From contig OY986436.1 of NCBI GenBank assembly GCA_963920525.1, forward strand, positions 91,723,868 through 91,787,867: 64,000 nt of DNA, read 5' to 3'. Positions 43,830 to 55,836 of the stretch are shown here, piece after piece. The DNA comes from Dichetophora obliterata. Lineage: Eukaryota > Arthropoda > Insecta > Diptera > Sciomyzidae. The position numbers and the translations under genes were made by a program. Numbering within the stretch: the stretch's first letter is position 1; every line of letters starts with the position of its first letter. The notes under the pieces were generated by a model that ran no database searches, was not told the DNA's origin, and saw only the letters and a program-made list of their open reading frames with translations.

Positions 43830-45316
43830 ATTAGACCGCCCGAATATGCAAAAGTGTTTTTTTCTTCGCTCCCCAGGATTTTTCTGGTAGGTAGGGTATA
43901 AAAAATAAGCTCCATTAAAAAATTTGACCTTGTTAGTTGATACTGTCCACCCGGTTTTGATTTTACGTCCTAAAATGGACCCTAAAGTGGTATACAAAGT
44001 AATCGACCTATAACTTTATAAAAACTTCATAAAATAACAGGTTTAGGAGATCGGTTACGTATACCATATTTGTAGAGAATCATATAATACACCTTTTTGT
44101 AGTAGATTTCATCGATGTCCGTTTGACCATTTAAGCAGAGGTGGGCAATTTTTATGAAAATTTGTGAAATTGAATTTTTAAAACATCCATAACTTTTTTG
44201 TGAATGCAGATATTTTTATATGCAAACTGTCAATTGATAGAGTATTAAATGAAGTTTAAACTGTATAAAAATGTTACATTATTTTCTGCCCTTAAATAGG
44301 CAAGAAATTGCAAAAAAATTAATGAGTAAAAAAAATATAAAAATTTTATTAAAAACAGCGCATATTTATTTGAAGTTATTTATTACCAAATACATAGAAA
44401 AGAAAAAACACACTACTACATGGCGTTACAAACTAATTGACAAACTTAGTATACCCTGTACGAAAAGTATACCTGAAAGTTGCAACTGTGTTGTCAGAAA
44501 AAACATCTGTTTTTGTTTATTGCTTTGAAAACGGTAAAAAAGAAAGCACGTTTCCAAAAATACAATTTTTTGTTTGTTTATAAGTGTTTCTTTACAACAA
44601 AAATCGTGTAAAATTAAGATCAATGTGAATCCGGCATAAATAAGTAAAAAGAAAAATGGATAATACACCTAAAGGTGCTTATTTAATTGGTAGAACATTG
44701 GTAAAACATGCTAAATAAAGAAATGCTTCCAAGCAAAAAAGATATTCATGGAAGACTTTCATGGTTAGTCCAAGAAGAACTAAAAAGTGTCAGAGAAAGT
44801 GCAGCAATTATTGCAGAGGAGGTGAGCGATATATATAAGTCATTTGGAATTCCTACAAGAAGAAAAGATAAGGTGTTGAGTTTTATAGTTTCAAGTTATA
44901 AAAATTACGATAAAGTTCGAAAAAGTCGAAATAATCTTCGGATTGGAGTGGCAGGAGAAGAAAAGGGATTTAAGGACTCCTTAAATGTTCTCTTCGATAT
45001 AGCCAAAATTGATGCCATAGAAATATTAGAAAAAGGCAACAAACTGAAAGAGATCGATTTTCTCAATGGCCATCGTAAGTCAATTGCAGCAATGCGTGCC
45101 AAAATTTTACTAAACTTTGAAAATAATGCTGATTACTTTGTATACCACTTTAGGGTCCATTTTAGGACGTAAAATCAAAACCGGGTGGACAGTATCAACT
45201 AACAAGGTCAATTTTTTTAATGGAGCTTATTTTTTATACCCTACCTACCAGAAAATCCCTGGGGAGCGAAAAAAAAACACTTTTGCATTTTTCATATATA
45301 TTTCGGGCGGTCTAAT
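43830..45316. mobile_element. TIR transposon Y with truncated ORF
   Basis: Long inverted repeats of about 185 bp, starting ATTAGACCGCCCGAA and including TGGTAGGTAGGGTATAAAAA and ACTGTCCACCCGG, flanked by ATGT (43826-43829, 45317-45320). The arms are nearly identical, so the element is fairly young. It holds one ORF (44708-45172) that runs into the right arm. Superfamily unknown; a 4-bp duplication is suggested but lies in an AT microsatellite. Confidence 0.72.
44708..45172 (+). CDS. Truncated transposon protein of element Y
   Basis: 154 codons. The protein starts MLNKEMLPSKKDIHGRL, is charged and helical, and has the block FKDSLNVLFDIAKIDAIEIL. From memory this resembles a repeated insect protein family with an LFDIAHADAL motif following a K/R-rich helix; I cannot name its transposase class. 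The last residues (ADYFVYHFRVHFRT) are coded by the right terminal repeat, so the normal C terminus, including any catalytic domain, has been deleted. A plausible DNA-binding N-terminal fragment only. No stop or frameshift inside. Confidence 0.55.
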   Translation: MLNKEMLPSKKDIHGRLSWLVQEELKSVRESAAIIAEEVSDIYKSFGIPTRRKDKVLSFIVSSYKNYDKVRKSRNNLRIGVAGEEKGFKDSLNVLFDIAKIDAIEILEKGNKLKEIDFLNGHRKSIAAMRAKILLNFENNADYFVYHFRVHFRT

Positions 45317-45849
45317 ATGTATATATTTACATATTTACATATATATAGTTCATATATATGAACAATTTAGCTCATTGAGGAAATTTAAAGAATATTTGTT
45401 TATTTATATAATAACAATTACGTATTAAACCTGCAAAATAATTCTTATTTTCAGTAGTAATTGAATAACTAAGGTCTGCTTATCCTAAGCATTCTATTTT
45501 TTTAAAACTGTTTAGCTTTATTTCTTATTTGGATTATATATAATTTATAAGCTATAGATATATCTTAATTTTAGAATATTCTATGTTTAATACACAACGC
45601 AATATAGATATGGTGAACATGTATATTGTGTTAGTGTTATGATATAAATTGATATAAATAAGCTTTAAGTTTTTATATTAATCAATAATGAAATAATTTA
45701 AATAAATTACTTTAATTATATGTATATTTGATATGGTAACACTTTTGCTTAAAAGAAATAGTTTCAGTAATATATAAAAAATTTAATAAATTGTTCTAAG
45801 CTCTTAACAAAAATAATTCTAATTTCATATGCCAACTGTAGCTACACGA

Positions 45850-46140
45850 TTAGAATTCACAACACCTACAAAAAATTTCCGGCTAACTGCGCCAACAACA
45901 ATTACCAAGGAAATCTACAAACAAGGACGCACAGAGAAGAACAAGATCAGTGCGGAACTTTTAAAACTTTTTGATTTCATCCTACATGTAGGACGGGCTG
46001 CAGTATGAGCTTTGGCATATCCTACATGTCCATCCGACCTGTCAAATCCATCCTACATGTAGGATAGTCCGATACCCTGTATTAGCATAAAAATTCTTAT
46101 ATAGCAGTAAGGCGGTCCGTGGCAGGACAACGTCTTCCAT
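45850..46140 (+). repeat. Repeat debris with ATCCTACATGTAGGAT palindromes
   Basis: A partial copy of repeat R (45867-45930), two CCTACATGTAGGA palindromes (45979-45993, 46050-46065) plus a half copy (46018-46028), then the Helitron-related block GCGGTCCGTGGCAGGACAAC (46111-46130). Confidence 0.5.
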
Positions 46141-46741
46141 TTATATTTTATACTTTTTTTTTTATTAAATCTGATATAAATCATAGCAGATTTTTCAAAC
46201 TGTCAAAAAATATTTTGCAAAATCTTTTATTTGGTATTCTGCATGAAAAAATATGCTTTGAAATCTGTTATGAAAGACAACAGAATAACAGATAAATTTT
46301 TCTGTCTTTTATCGTAACAAATTTTTAGAAAGTGAACATTTTGGTCTGAAAAATTGATGTCTATTTACGAATTTCATTAAGAATGGCTCATAAAAGGATT
46401 CAAATGTAAGATTTTATAATTAATTAATGTGTGTTTTAAAGATAAGTCTTAAATGGAATAAACCATCGGGCCACTTTACTGGAGTTTCCTGACGTGCGTT
46501 TCGTGCAGCATTTTAGGTTGGACAAAGTGAATGTGTGCTTGCATTTGACAGCAAACAGCTGTTTTATAACAGAAGTTAACGGAACTGTAATGCATTTTTG
46601 TTTTCGAAGATTGATAACAGGGTGCCATAAAAGATCAAAAGGCAGAATACCAATTTTAACAGATCTTTTATGGTCGGCATCTTTTATGATTGATAAAAGA
46701 AAACGTGTAACAGAATAACAGATTTCGCCGATTTTATTATA
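46141..46741. other. Non-coding with CTGTTATTCTGTTA repeats
   Basis: Scattered copies of CTGTTAT and its inverse, resembling in inverse 42500-42600. Possibly a diverged MITE pair. A 74-codon frame at 46494-46718 has no supporting feature. Confidence 0.35.
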
Positions 46742-47182
46742 TCATGGTATATCACAGAAGCGAAGTCGTCATATTATAACTAGTTATATTATATATTTAA
46801 TTTTATAAAAAAAACTGTGTTCTGTATGAACAAAAAAACACCCGTTTTTTTTTTGAGGTCGGAAGAAAAATTACAAAAAAATTGTTCATACAAAATACAG
46901 AAATTTTGTAAATCCTTTTTTTAAAAATTGTGTTTATATAAATTTTTCTAGTTCGATACTTTGTAAGAAACAATTCTTTCTTTCATATTTTATAATAGAG
47001 TGCAAATACAAAATATGTAATCTATAAAAAAAAACTTATATTTTTCGGTCTCAATACTAGGCCTAATACAAAAATGAAAGCATCGGAAAAACATCGATAT
47101 ATCGGTCTTAAAACCGATGTATTTAAGCATCGATAATTGTTAAGTGAACATCGATGTTTTTAAGAACGATGTTGCATCCCTA

Positions 47183-48554
47183 ATAGATATTCGTTTTATT
47201 CGCACTCCAACTGATATTTTGGCATTTTTTTTTCATTGTACAATGAATATTAAAGGCTGTCAAATACCCAAAAGTGTCAAATATCACTTTTAATTGTGCT
47301 TGAAAAAATTTGTGAAAATTACCCCCATACAAACCGCGCTATAAGACGAATTCTACGTCAAAACATATTAAATAACTTTAAAGCTCTAAAATATGAAGCT
47401 TATGTCCATGCATTTCTATTCAATGTTCTTGAGTTCTTTCTATAATTCAAATCATTGGAATGCAACCACTACACCCATCTTTCGGGCACTAACATGCCTC
47501 ACCCGTGCCATCATTTTTCAGTATGCAATGTGTAGTTCATGTGTTCAGCAATGAACAATGTGTTGTGGGTTCTGCTGAGTGCGATCCATGGAAGATGCGA
47601 GAACAGTGAGAACAAAGAATTCGCTATCCTCATTCTCAGTAAACTTCATCCCTCTTTTTCTTGAACTCATTGCGTTTCATCGCGAAAAATTGAATGGCGC
47701 TATGACGCAAACTTCAGAATTTGTCTCTTGGGTAGCTTTTTATGCATTCTGTCTAATTTCAACTAAATAAGATAAAAGAGTGAACCTGAATTTTTAATTG
47801 CTTATAAAATGATATATAAAGTAAAGAAAAAAAGTCTAAAAAAAGTCCAGCTAACTGTACAACAACAATTACATTTCCAATCCACATCAACAACGCAGTG
47901 TGAATGGAAAAGTTCACAGCGGTTTCGCAACGTTAGAGGGGATGAACGAATCGGTGTCAGAAAATAAACCGCATTTTACTTTCTATGTACTATGTTTTTT
48001 GTTTGCCTGGTAGCAAAATCTCAAGTGGTGGAATGGCAAAATTAGACAAGGTAGTATTAGGGTGGAGAGCCGGTGACCGAAACTGTCAAAACGAAGTTGA
48101 AATTTCACACAAAATCTGCAGCCAATGAGAATGCAATATGAAAGCAAAACTTGGCCAAAATACCAAAATGGCTGAGTTTGACAGTTATGGTCACTAAAAA
48201 AGCGAACACATTCAGCCCTAACACTACCTTATCTAGTTGTACTATGAGTGGTGGCATCAAAAAAGACTTCACGGCCAGTCAAACAAAAACCAAATATCAA
48301 AAATTTTAAATTAATTTTATTTTAACCTAAAGCATCTCTACATATACATTGAAAAACAGTATCATTCAAAGTTTCGCAGCGGAGCAAAGGGAGGGATAAA
48401 AACGATGCGTCAGCAGAGGAACTTATTGATGGTTGCTTGCTACATTTGCTGAGCGCCTTGTAGTCAAGATCCAAGAGCGTCATTTAAAAAACTACTCGCT
48501 ATCTGTATTGATGAAGAGAGTTACTCGCAAAATGACGATGACGATAACGCAAAC
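47183..48554. other. Non-coding; includes repeat R copy 47833-47985
   Basis: Aside from the R copy (GTTAGAGGGGATGAACGAAT) nothing is recognised. Confidence 0.45.
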
Positions 48555-49222
48555 CAAAGATTTACCCTCTACCAAAATCCTTCAACGCGCCTAAAGAAGT
48601 TTTCACTTCAAAAAAATAACGAAAGTGCTTGAGTTCGTGTGTGCGTGGGCTAACGTATCCCGGTGCATCACCAAGTGCAGCAAAGTTAAATTGGCTTTCT
48701 TTGCTGGTGAACGTCCTCCAAGTACCACCACCAGCAGCACAAGCACGTGCAGTGCAAAATTTGTAGCTAGCTAATATCCTCCTAGTGCCACGAGCAACAG
48801 CACAAGCAAGTGCAGCGCAAATTTCTTGCTAGCCAACATGTGCCAACAAGTGCCACCAGCAACAGCACAAGCAAATGAAGCGCAAATTCTCCGCTTTCAA
48901 TTTATTCAATGCACGCCGGAGTGTAATGGCAGAAATTTGCCTCTGCGCTTGAGACATGCTGAAATGGTGCTTCAGAAATATTGGAGAGTTGACCAGTCAA
49001 TTGAATTGTGCTGCACTTGCTGGTGCTGCTTGTGATGGCACTTGGAGGATGTTGGCTAGCAACAAATTTTGCACTGCACTTGGTGGTGGTGGCACTTGGA
49101 GGACGTTCGCCAGCACAGAAAGCCAATTTAACTTTGCTGCACTTGCTGATGCACCGGGAGATCGTTGGCCCACACACACGCACACACAAACTCAAGCACT
49201 TTCGTTATTTTTTTATTATTTT
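48555..49222. repeat. Foldback made of tandem units
   Basis: Starts with the end of repeat Z (CAACGCGCCTAAAGAAG), then a palindrome centred near 48930. Each arm holds two to three diverged units of about 66 bp containing CCTCCAAGTGCCACCA, CACAAGCAAGTGCAG and TTGCTAGCCAACAT. The several 60-108 codon frames here on both strands are products of the GC-richer palindrome, not genes. Confidence 0.65.
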
Positions 49223-49224
49223 GT

Positions 49225-50615
49225 TATTTTTTAAGTTTTTCAAATTTACAATATTACAAGTTTACGAAATAAGTTGCAAGTACAAGCACTCAAATGTAAT
49301 ATGTCGCAAAGTGAATAAAATGCAAATTAAATAAAATTTTTGCGCTAAGACACGATCGAAATGTGTAACGTCAAAATTTGCAACTGTCAAAATTTACAAC
49401 TGTCAAAATTTCATCGTCCATTTGACACAGCAAAAGAGACAAATTTATTTCAACACACACAAATTTTATTCAACCTGATATTTTCTATTCTACCACGACT
49501 GAAAAGTTTCCTTTTGACACTTACCCTTTACACGGAGGTTACACGAGACAGTACTGTTAAGACAGTCGCAACACATTCACAAATTTTTACCCACACACGC
49601 TAACTTTTGCTACTGTCTGCTCTACTGTCTTAAGTTTTTTGTAGGCGGGACATTAGCTAGGAAAGTAGAATCATATTTAGCATATCAAGTGACAAAATGC
49701 GTGAAAATTTAATAGAATTAAAGGAAAATTTGCAATACTTTGGCGTACTCGTAGTTTTAACAAACATTTTCTTCATAAAATAGAATTTTTTTACTATTTT
49801 GTCTACTGTCTTGCCAACTGTCTTACCAACTGTCTGTACTCTTTTTCACAGACACAAAGTTTGACAATTAAAACGTATTTTTCACTGTCTTAACAGTACT
49901 GTCTCGTGTAACCCCCGTGTTATGAAAAAAAAAATTAATTAACAAAACAATGATAGTTGGCAAGTCTAAAAATAAAATGCCGCAGTGGTGAAAATAAAAA
50001 GCCACTTACAAATACAACAAGTGTGAAAATGGTCAAACTTTGTTTGATGATATATAATAAAATAAGAGCATGCATGTAATTATTTGAATGTTCAACATAT
50101 TCCTTTATCACAAATTAAAGATTAAAATGCTAAATCCATACATTATTTTTCTTGTTTGCAAACGAAGTTCCAGCAGAAAAAAATCAGAAAAAGAAGAAGA
50201 TCTCTCCATTTTTAAATCTCACCATGAATAGCAGCTGTTTAAGTAAAAGCAAATTTTTCAAAAATGTTGACAAATACAACAACTGAAGAAATTGCCAAAC
50301 TTTAAAAGCATATATAGACCAATATAAAGCGAATTAATAATAAGTTTTGGTTGCAAACATCTTATTGCAACCTAACTTAAGTATTTATATACTAACAAAC
50401 AGAATATATGCATTAATTTCAGGAGTTGCCAAGTGATTTCTTTGTGAGCTTGCGGCCGATTAAGAACAAGAGACGATAATTGTTGATATTTTTATGCACA
50501 AATACATGCAAACATTTTTGATTTCTGTATTGATGACAAAGTTCCTCGGAAAAATACGATGACGGAAACCAAAGATTTACCCTCTACCAAAATCGTTCAA
50601 CGCGCCTAAAGAAGG
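49225..50615 (-). repeat. Dispersed repeat Z, right (inverted) copy
   Basis: Inverse of 42610-43490, ending GATTTACCCTCTACCAAAAT. A 389-bp MITE sits inside. Confidence 0.7.
49531..49919. mobile_element. PIF/Harbinger-like MITE with TTA duplication
   Basis: Inverted ends CACGGAGGTTACACGAGACA (one mismatch to the other end) continuing with GTACTGTTAAGACAGT, flanked by TTA (49528-49530, 49920-49922). The left copy of repeat Z (42610-43490) lacks it. Interior has many CTGTCT words. Confidence 0.78.
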
Positions 50616-50651
50616 TTTCACTTCAAAAATTAAATTGAATATAAAAAAAAG

Positions 50652-50725
50652 TGTCAGCAGTGGTTTACTGGTTAGAGTGCGTGGTATGTTTTAGAACCTC
50701 TGTTGAATTTCCATCAGAGACGGAA
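50652..50725 (+). repeat. Possible tRNA-derived (SINE-like) remnant
   Basis: TGGTTTACTGGTTAGAGTGCG looks like a tRNA D-arm with A box; about 30 bp later TGTTGAATTTCC is a weak B box. No full cloverleaf, so a tRNA gene is not claimed. Confidence 0.35.
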
Positions 50726-52074
50726 TGTTTTTTAATTGAAATAATATTTCTGTTCGACTGTAGACATTGGCCAATCACAGGTAAAAATCATGTAAAACTT
50801 CTTTAAAGCATGAGCCGTTCGAAATTGGCTTTACAGTCGTAGGTCCAGTTCTCGATCATTTGTCTTCAAACAATTGATGAAGCAAACTTGGTCAAAGTGC
50901 TTTCAAGGGCCGAAATGGTTAATTCGTTAAAAAAAAAGAATTTCTAAAAACTCGTTTTTAGAAATTTAACCAGCTATTAAGTGAATGCAAAACGAGCTAA
51001 AATTGAACATGCATTTCAAACAATTTGTTTAAATACCTTTAATGACATCTAATTGGATTTTAGAATGCCTCCAACGAAAGCCTAATTTTGTCGGAATGTG
51101 TAATGCTTACCACTATTCATACAGCATTGAATGAATGTGAGAGAGAGAGATCCTGAAAGTGTTTCGTTGTTATGTATAGAGAATATGTTTCTGTTATTAC
51201 GTTTGTTTCATATTATTTTCAATAAATTACTATAATTTGCTTAGCTAGAATAATACATCAACCCACAGTTCAGTGTCAAGAGCAAGATGTTGACTTTTAA
51301 TTCCAAATAAAACAATAACAAAATTCCTCACACACATGCCCATGTGTTGTCTAGGTATATTTGTGTAGGTGTTTACTCGAGCGTGTTCATTTAATTAACA
51401 ATCGAACACGCTTGGAGGAAAACTGCATATTGTCCATATTCAAGGACACACTGGCCACTCTCTTCCAGTCAATTATACTGGAATTTAAAGCATTACCACT
51501 GCCTAGCACTTTTCATACACACGCGTTTTTCATACAAACCGAATGACATTGACTGCAAATATAAATATTTCTTGAGTATGAATTCAGGAGAAACAGTCAA
51601 TAATTGATTCAAATTTGTTTCCTTGATCGATATTAACGATAAGAAATTTAGGAACCTTCGTTTGTTTGGTTAAGCGGAAAGCACTACATTCTGGCGGTGA
51701 GTGTGAAAAGTTTTTGTACAGAAACTTTTCATTGAGTCAATATAATTCAACTAACAGGCTATCAAAATAATAAACCGTGAACTCTTTACGTATGAGTAAT
51801 GTGACCAATATTTTCAAAGCAAAAAGAAGTACACCCACAGATTTTAAAAATAAGTGCAAAAGAAGTACATAAAAAAATATAGAAGTACAAAAAAGAAGTT
51901 AACGCACAATAAAAAGATATGAAAATATGAAAAGATGCATGAATAAAACCATTGAACAAAAAGTTTTATTTAGAAGAGATTAAAAACTAGATCCAGCTTA
52001 TAATTCATTGCTTATTAAGGTAGTTGTCCAGTGTGACAGATTCCAAAAACCAAGTTTTTTTACATTTTTCGCAA
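50726..52074. other. Non-coding, nothing recognised
   Basis: AT-rich with a short GA run near 51140. No gene. Confidence 0.45.
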
Positions 52075-52328
52075 TCTAATATATAAAAATGAATGTTTGT
52101 TTTTTTGTTTGTTCGTTCGCTATGCGCTGCAATACCGTTCATACGATATCGATAAAACTTTGTCAACTTATTGCTTGCACTTACGCGAACAATAAAGGCA
52201 TATTTAAAATTTGCCACACCCCCTTTTACCGCCCACAAATCAATAAAAATGCTATATTTAAGACAATTTTTGTCTTATTAAACTAAAATTTGGTAATTAA
52301 GTTCGTACGATCACTATGGGTAAATATA

Positions 52329-53604
52329 TTGGGGGTTGGAATTAATTTTAAAGGTTTTTTTTCGGTTTTTGAGCATTTATTTAGAAACAACGGTACAATG
52401 TATATTATTCAAAGCATTGTCCATCGTTAGCTACAACATTTTCCCAACTTTCTGGCAGCATATGGACTCCGCGCCGGAAGAACGATTCGTCTTTTGAGGC
52501 AATCCACGAATCGACCCATTTTTTGGTATCCTCGTAAGAAGTGAAGCGCTGCTCAGCCAAGCCATGCGTCATCGATCTGAATAGGTGGTAGTCGGAAGGG
52601 GCTATGTCTGGGCTATAAGGCGGGTGGGGTAGCACATCCCAATTCAGCGCCTCCAACGTTTCCTTGACGGTTCTTGCAACATGTGGCCGTGCGTTGTCAT
52701 GTTGAAAAACCACTTTGTCGTGTCTTTTGGCATATTCCGGCCGTTTAACCTTTAATGCTCGGCTCAATTGCATCAATTGTTGTTGGTAGCGTTCCCCAGT
52801 GATGGTTCCGTTAGGTTTTAGCAGCTCATTGTACACGACACCTTTCTGATCCCACCAAATACACAGCATAAGCTTGGCGCCATGAATATTCGGCTTGGCC
52901 CTCGATGTTGATGCATGGCCACGATTTTTTTCGCTTAGGATTATCGTAATGGATCCACTTTTCATCGCTAGTGACAATACGATGCAAAAAACTCTTCCTT
53001 TTATGCCGTTGAAGCAGTTGTTCGCACATGCAAAATCGCCGTTCAACGTCTCTCGGCTTCAACTGGTACGGCACCCAATTTCCTTGCTTTTGAATCATTC
53101 CCATGGCCTTCAAGCGTTTACCGACCGTTGATAAGTCGACTCCCAATGATTCTGACAGTTCTTGAAGGGTTTGACACGGGTCTTCATCGAGCAAAGCCTC
53201 CAATTCCTCATCTTCAAACTTTTTCGGCTGGCCCGGACGCTCTTTGTCTTCCGTATCAAAATCACCACTTTTAAACCGACGGAACCAGTACTCACAAGTA
53301 GAAATCGATGGAGCATAGTCCCCGTAAGCCTTAGTAAGCGTGCGTTGTGCTTCAACCGCTTTTTTCTTCAAATGGAAGCACAAAAGTAAACCTTCCCGCA
53401 AATTGCGTTTTGTTGGAACGAAAGTCGACATGTTCACAGAGAAAAAAATATATGTTGTTTACACTTCAGTGGAATGACACATACTGAAAAATGAAGCTTA
53501 AACAATGTGCTTTGAAATGAATATAGTCACAGGTGTGCCCGATGCGATCTATTGATAGTTACGCCATCTCTTAGAAAACCTTTAAAACTAATTCCAACCC
53601 CCAA
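52329..53604 (-). mobile_element. mariner transposon (mauritiana/mos1-like)
   Basis: 1,276 bp with 27-30 bp inverted ends starting TTGGGGGTTGGAATTA, flanked by TA (52327-52328, 53605-53606). Length is normal for mariner. Carries one transposase gene with a frameshift. Confidence 0.92.
52405..53437 (-). pseudogene. mariner transposase (one frameshift)
   Basis: Two overlapping frames (53437-52826 and 53046-52405) make up nearly the whole of a mos1-like transposase of about 345 residues. The front has the paired helix-turn-helix region (FCFHLKK-type start, YWFRRFKSGDFD, LLDEDPCQTLQEL) and the first catalytic block SFLHRIVTSDEKW. The back has MLCIWWDQKGVVYNELLK, VFQHDNARPHVA with the second aspartate, and YSPDIAPSDYHLF, giving the D,D34D signature. 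Start MNMSTFVPTKRNL and end ANDGQCFE match the family. The break lies between about 52900 and 52950; the encoded enzyme is therefore inactive, though both halves are well kept. Confidence 0.92.
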
Positions 53605-53784
53605 TACTTAAAATGGGCGTGGTCCCACTATAGCTACGCCTGCTTTTAAGGATAGATAAAGAGACTTCGAAATTACTGGTCTGATCGAGCTAAAATTTTG
53701 GCAGTGGATTTGTTTCGAGTACGAGATGGTTTAAGAAAATATTGCCACACCCCCTTTTACCGCCCACAAATATATAAAAAATTC

Positions 53785-54470
53785 GCGATATCAAATTGCT
53801 TTGGAGTTATGGGTCGCACAGCCTCGAAATTCGATATTCAACCACAATTTACACATGTCGTTCCACTGATGACATTTTATTGGCAGTTAAACAGGGGGGA
53901 GTGGAACGTCCAATACTACCAAAACTTGCGATATCGAATAGTTTTGGAATAATAGGCCAAACAGCATCGGAATTCAGTATTCGACATCAATTTATGCATG
54001 CAGTTTCATTAATAACATTTTATGGGCGTAGGAAAAGGGGGACTGGCATCTCCCATACAACCCAGATTTGCGCTATCGAATAGCTTTGGAATTATAGGTC
54101 GCACAGCGTCGGAATTCATTATCGATCCGAATTTGCACATGCACTTTCATTGGTAGCATTTTTTGGGCGTTGGACAAGGGAGAGTGACACCTCCCATACA
54201 ACCCAAATTTGCGATATCGAATAGCTTCTTCTGAGTTATTTGTCAGCGTCGGAACTCAGTATTCGACCTAAATATACACATGCCATTCAATGATTAATAA
54301 ATTTAAATTAAAAAGAATTAATCAATGAGATTAAATTTTATGGGCGTTTGCCAAGGGAACTCTTATTTGACCAAAAATTGCGATATCGAATTGCTTTGGA
54401 GCTATAGGTCGCACAGCGCTGGAATTCCGTATTCGACCTTAATTTACGCATTCAGTTTCATTGACCAGAT
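53785..54470 (+). repeat. Tandem array, five units of 132-169 bp
   Basis: Units begin near 53785, 53938, 54070, 54211 and 54380 with GCGATATCGAATAGCTTTGG variants, followed by GGTCGCACAGCGTCGGAATT, GTATTCGAC and ATTTTATGGGCGT. Short frames inside are repeat artefacts. Confidence 0.75.
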
Positions 54471-55229
54471 ATAATTTTATTATATATTTTGCAATGATCC
54501 CTGTTTAAAAAATAATTTCTGTAAAAAACTTGCACATATTTCGCGCCATTCCAAAGTTATGTACTATATACATAAATCTATGTTTTCAATCAGTTAATTA
54601 TCTACTTATATTTAAAGTATTCTCTAGCAGACTCGGAAGCCACAGACCCTTTACAGCCATATATGAATTTTTATGCTATTCGGAAAATAAATTTTATGCA
54701 TACTTTCACGATTTTGAGTATAGTTGCCGAAAGTAACCATATGAACAGAATTACCAAATTTTAGTCTAATAAGACCAAAACCGGCCTAAATATAGCATGT
54801 TTGATGATTTGTAGGCAGGAATGGAGGTGTGGGAACATTTTTTCCCTAAAACCATCTCGTACTCGAAACAAATCGACTGAAAAAACTTCAGCTCAATTTA
54901 GCTTAAACATATCGCGGTTTGCTTCACTCCACGCTTATCCCCTGAAAAGTGGGCGTAAGTAAAGTGGGACACTCTTATTTTTAGTAAAGTTTCCAAAAGT
55001 AACCGTGCGAACTAAATTACCAAATTTTAGTCTTATACTACATTAACACTGGACCAAATGACTCATTTCATTTGGTACTAATGTACCACTGCCGAAAGTA
55101 ACCATACAAATAAAATTACCAAATTTAAGTCTTTTACGACCAAAATCGTCTGAAATATAGCTTTTTTAGCATATAGTATATATGCTTCTCATATAGCCAT
55201 GAGAAAGTCAAGTGACATATTTTAGTCCA

Positions 55230-55836
55230 TTATACTTAATTATCAATAAAATTAATCCTTCCAACATCAGACGCAGCCCCAAACCATGACTGATCCTCTA
55301 CCATGCTTAACCGTATGTTTAAAATTTTTATTGCAAAGTTCTTCATTCGGTTTCTGCCTTTCATTTGAGCCAAATAAATTAAATTAACTCTCCTCGGTAA
55401 CCAAAACCTTTAATAAATGTTTATAATTAAAAAATGCTAAAAACCCCTATTTATTCTCTTAACCTATTAACCTTGCTCCAGAATGAAAAGTCTTTGATCA
55501 TTTGCTCTCGCACGAAATGGAGGAGTTATTTTATATTTTTCTTGCTAATACATGGCTTTTTTCGTGCTCCTCTTCTATTTAATAAATTTTTTCCTCAAAA
55601 CTCTTCAAATTGCTTCTCTCTTTTTTCAAATTAAGTTTTGGTGCAGATAAAAATGGGTATTTTATTATTTCTCTTAAAACATACCTTTCATTTTTGGAGC
55701 AAATTTTTTTTTTAGCTACTATACGTTCTTTATTGCATATTCTTTTATTTTGTATATAAGGTTTGATTATATCGTGCACTGTTGATTTATTTTTTAAACG
55801 ATTTGTGAAATTTTTCGCTCGGATTTTTCTTTCAAA
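55230..55836 (-). pseudogene. Tc1-like transposase fragment, copy 2
   Basis: Minus-strand homology to the middle of the element 1 transposase (GGTAGAGGATCAGTCATGGT region, i.e. GRGS-x-x-W). Multiple frame breaks; the N-terminal part resumes at 58631-58760. Confidence 0.6.

Larger units (their letters stand above)
41426..47182. mobile_element. hAT-type transposon 2
   Basis: Inverted ends TAGGGATGCAA (41426) and TTGCATCCCTA (47172-47182) plus mirrored ATCGATGT-rich subterminal repeats, flanked by TTAGATAT and ATAGATAT (7 of 8 identical). TAGGGATG ends and an 8-bp duplication fit hAT. No hAT transposase was recognised in the 5.8-kb interior, which carries other repeats including element Y. Confidence 0.65.
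52075..55190 (+). mobile_element. Helitron-related repeat region
   Basis: Opens with TCTAATATATAAAAATGAAT after an A, a common Helitron 5' end in insects. The body shares TTTGCCACACCCCCTTTTAC and ACCAAATTTTAGTCT-type blocks with the inner Helitron units (around 17230-17470), first in direct (52200-53760) and then in inverse order (54720-55060). A mariner and a tandem array lie inside. No CTAG 3' end was found before the Tc1 copy begins. Confidence 0.5.

Noticed and set aside
48902..49334. Five overlapping frames of 62-108 codons on both strands
   Set aside because: All come from the tandem palindrome at 48555-49222; frames on both strands and the mirrored composition argue against genes.
50652..50725. 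A tRNA gene
   Set aside because: An A-box-like segment is present, but the B box is weak and no full cloverleaf or anticodon stem could be drawn.
53785..54470. A CRISPR-like array
   Set aside because: Units of 132-169 bp are wholly homologous with no unique spacers; it is an ordinary tandem repeat in a eukaryotic, transposon-rich region.
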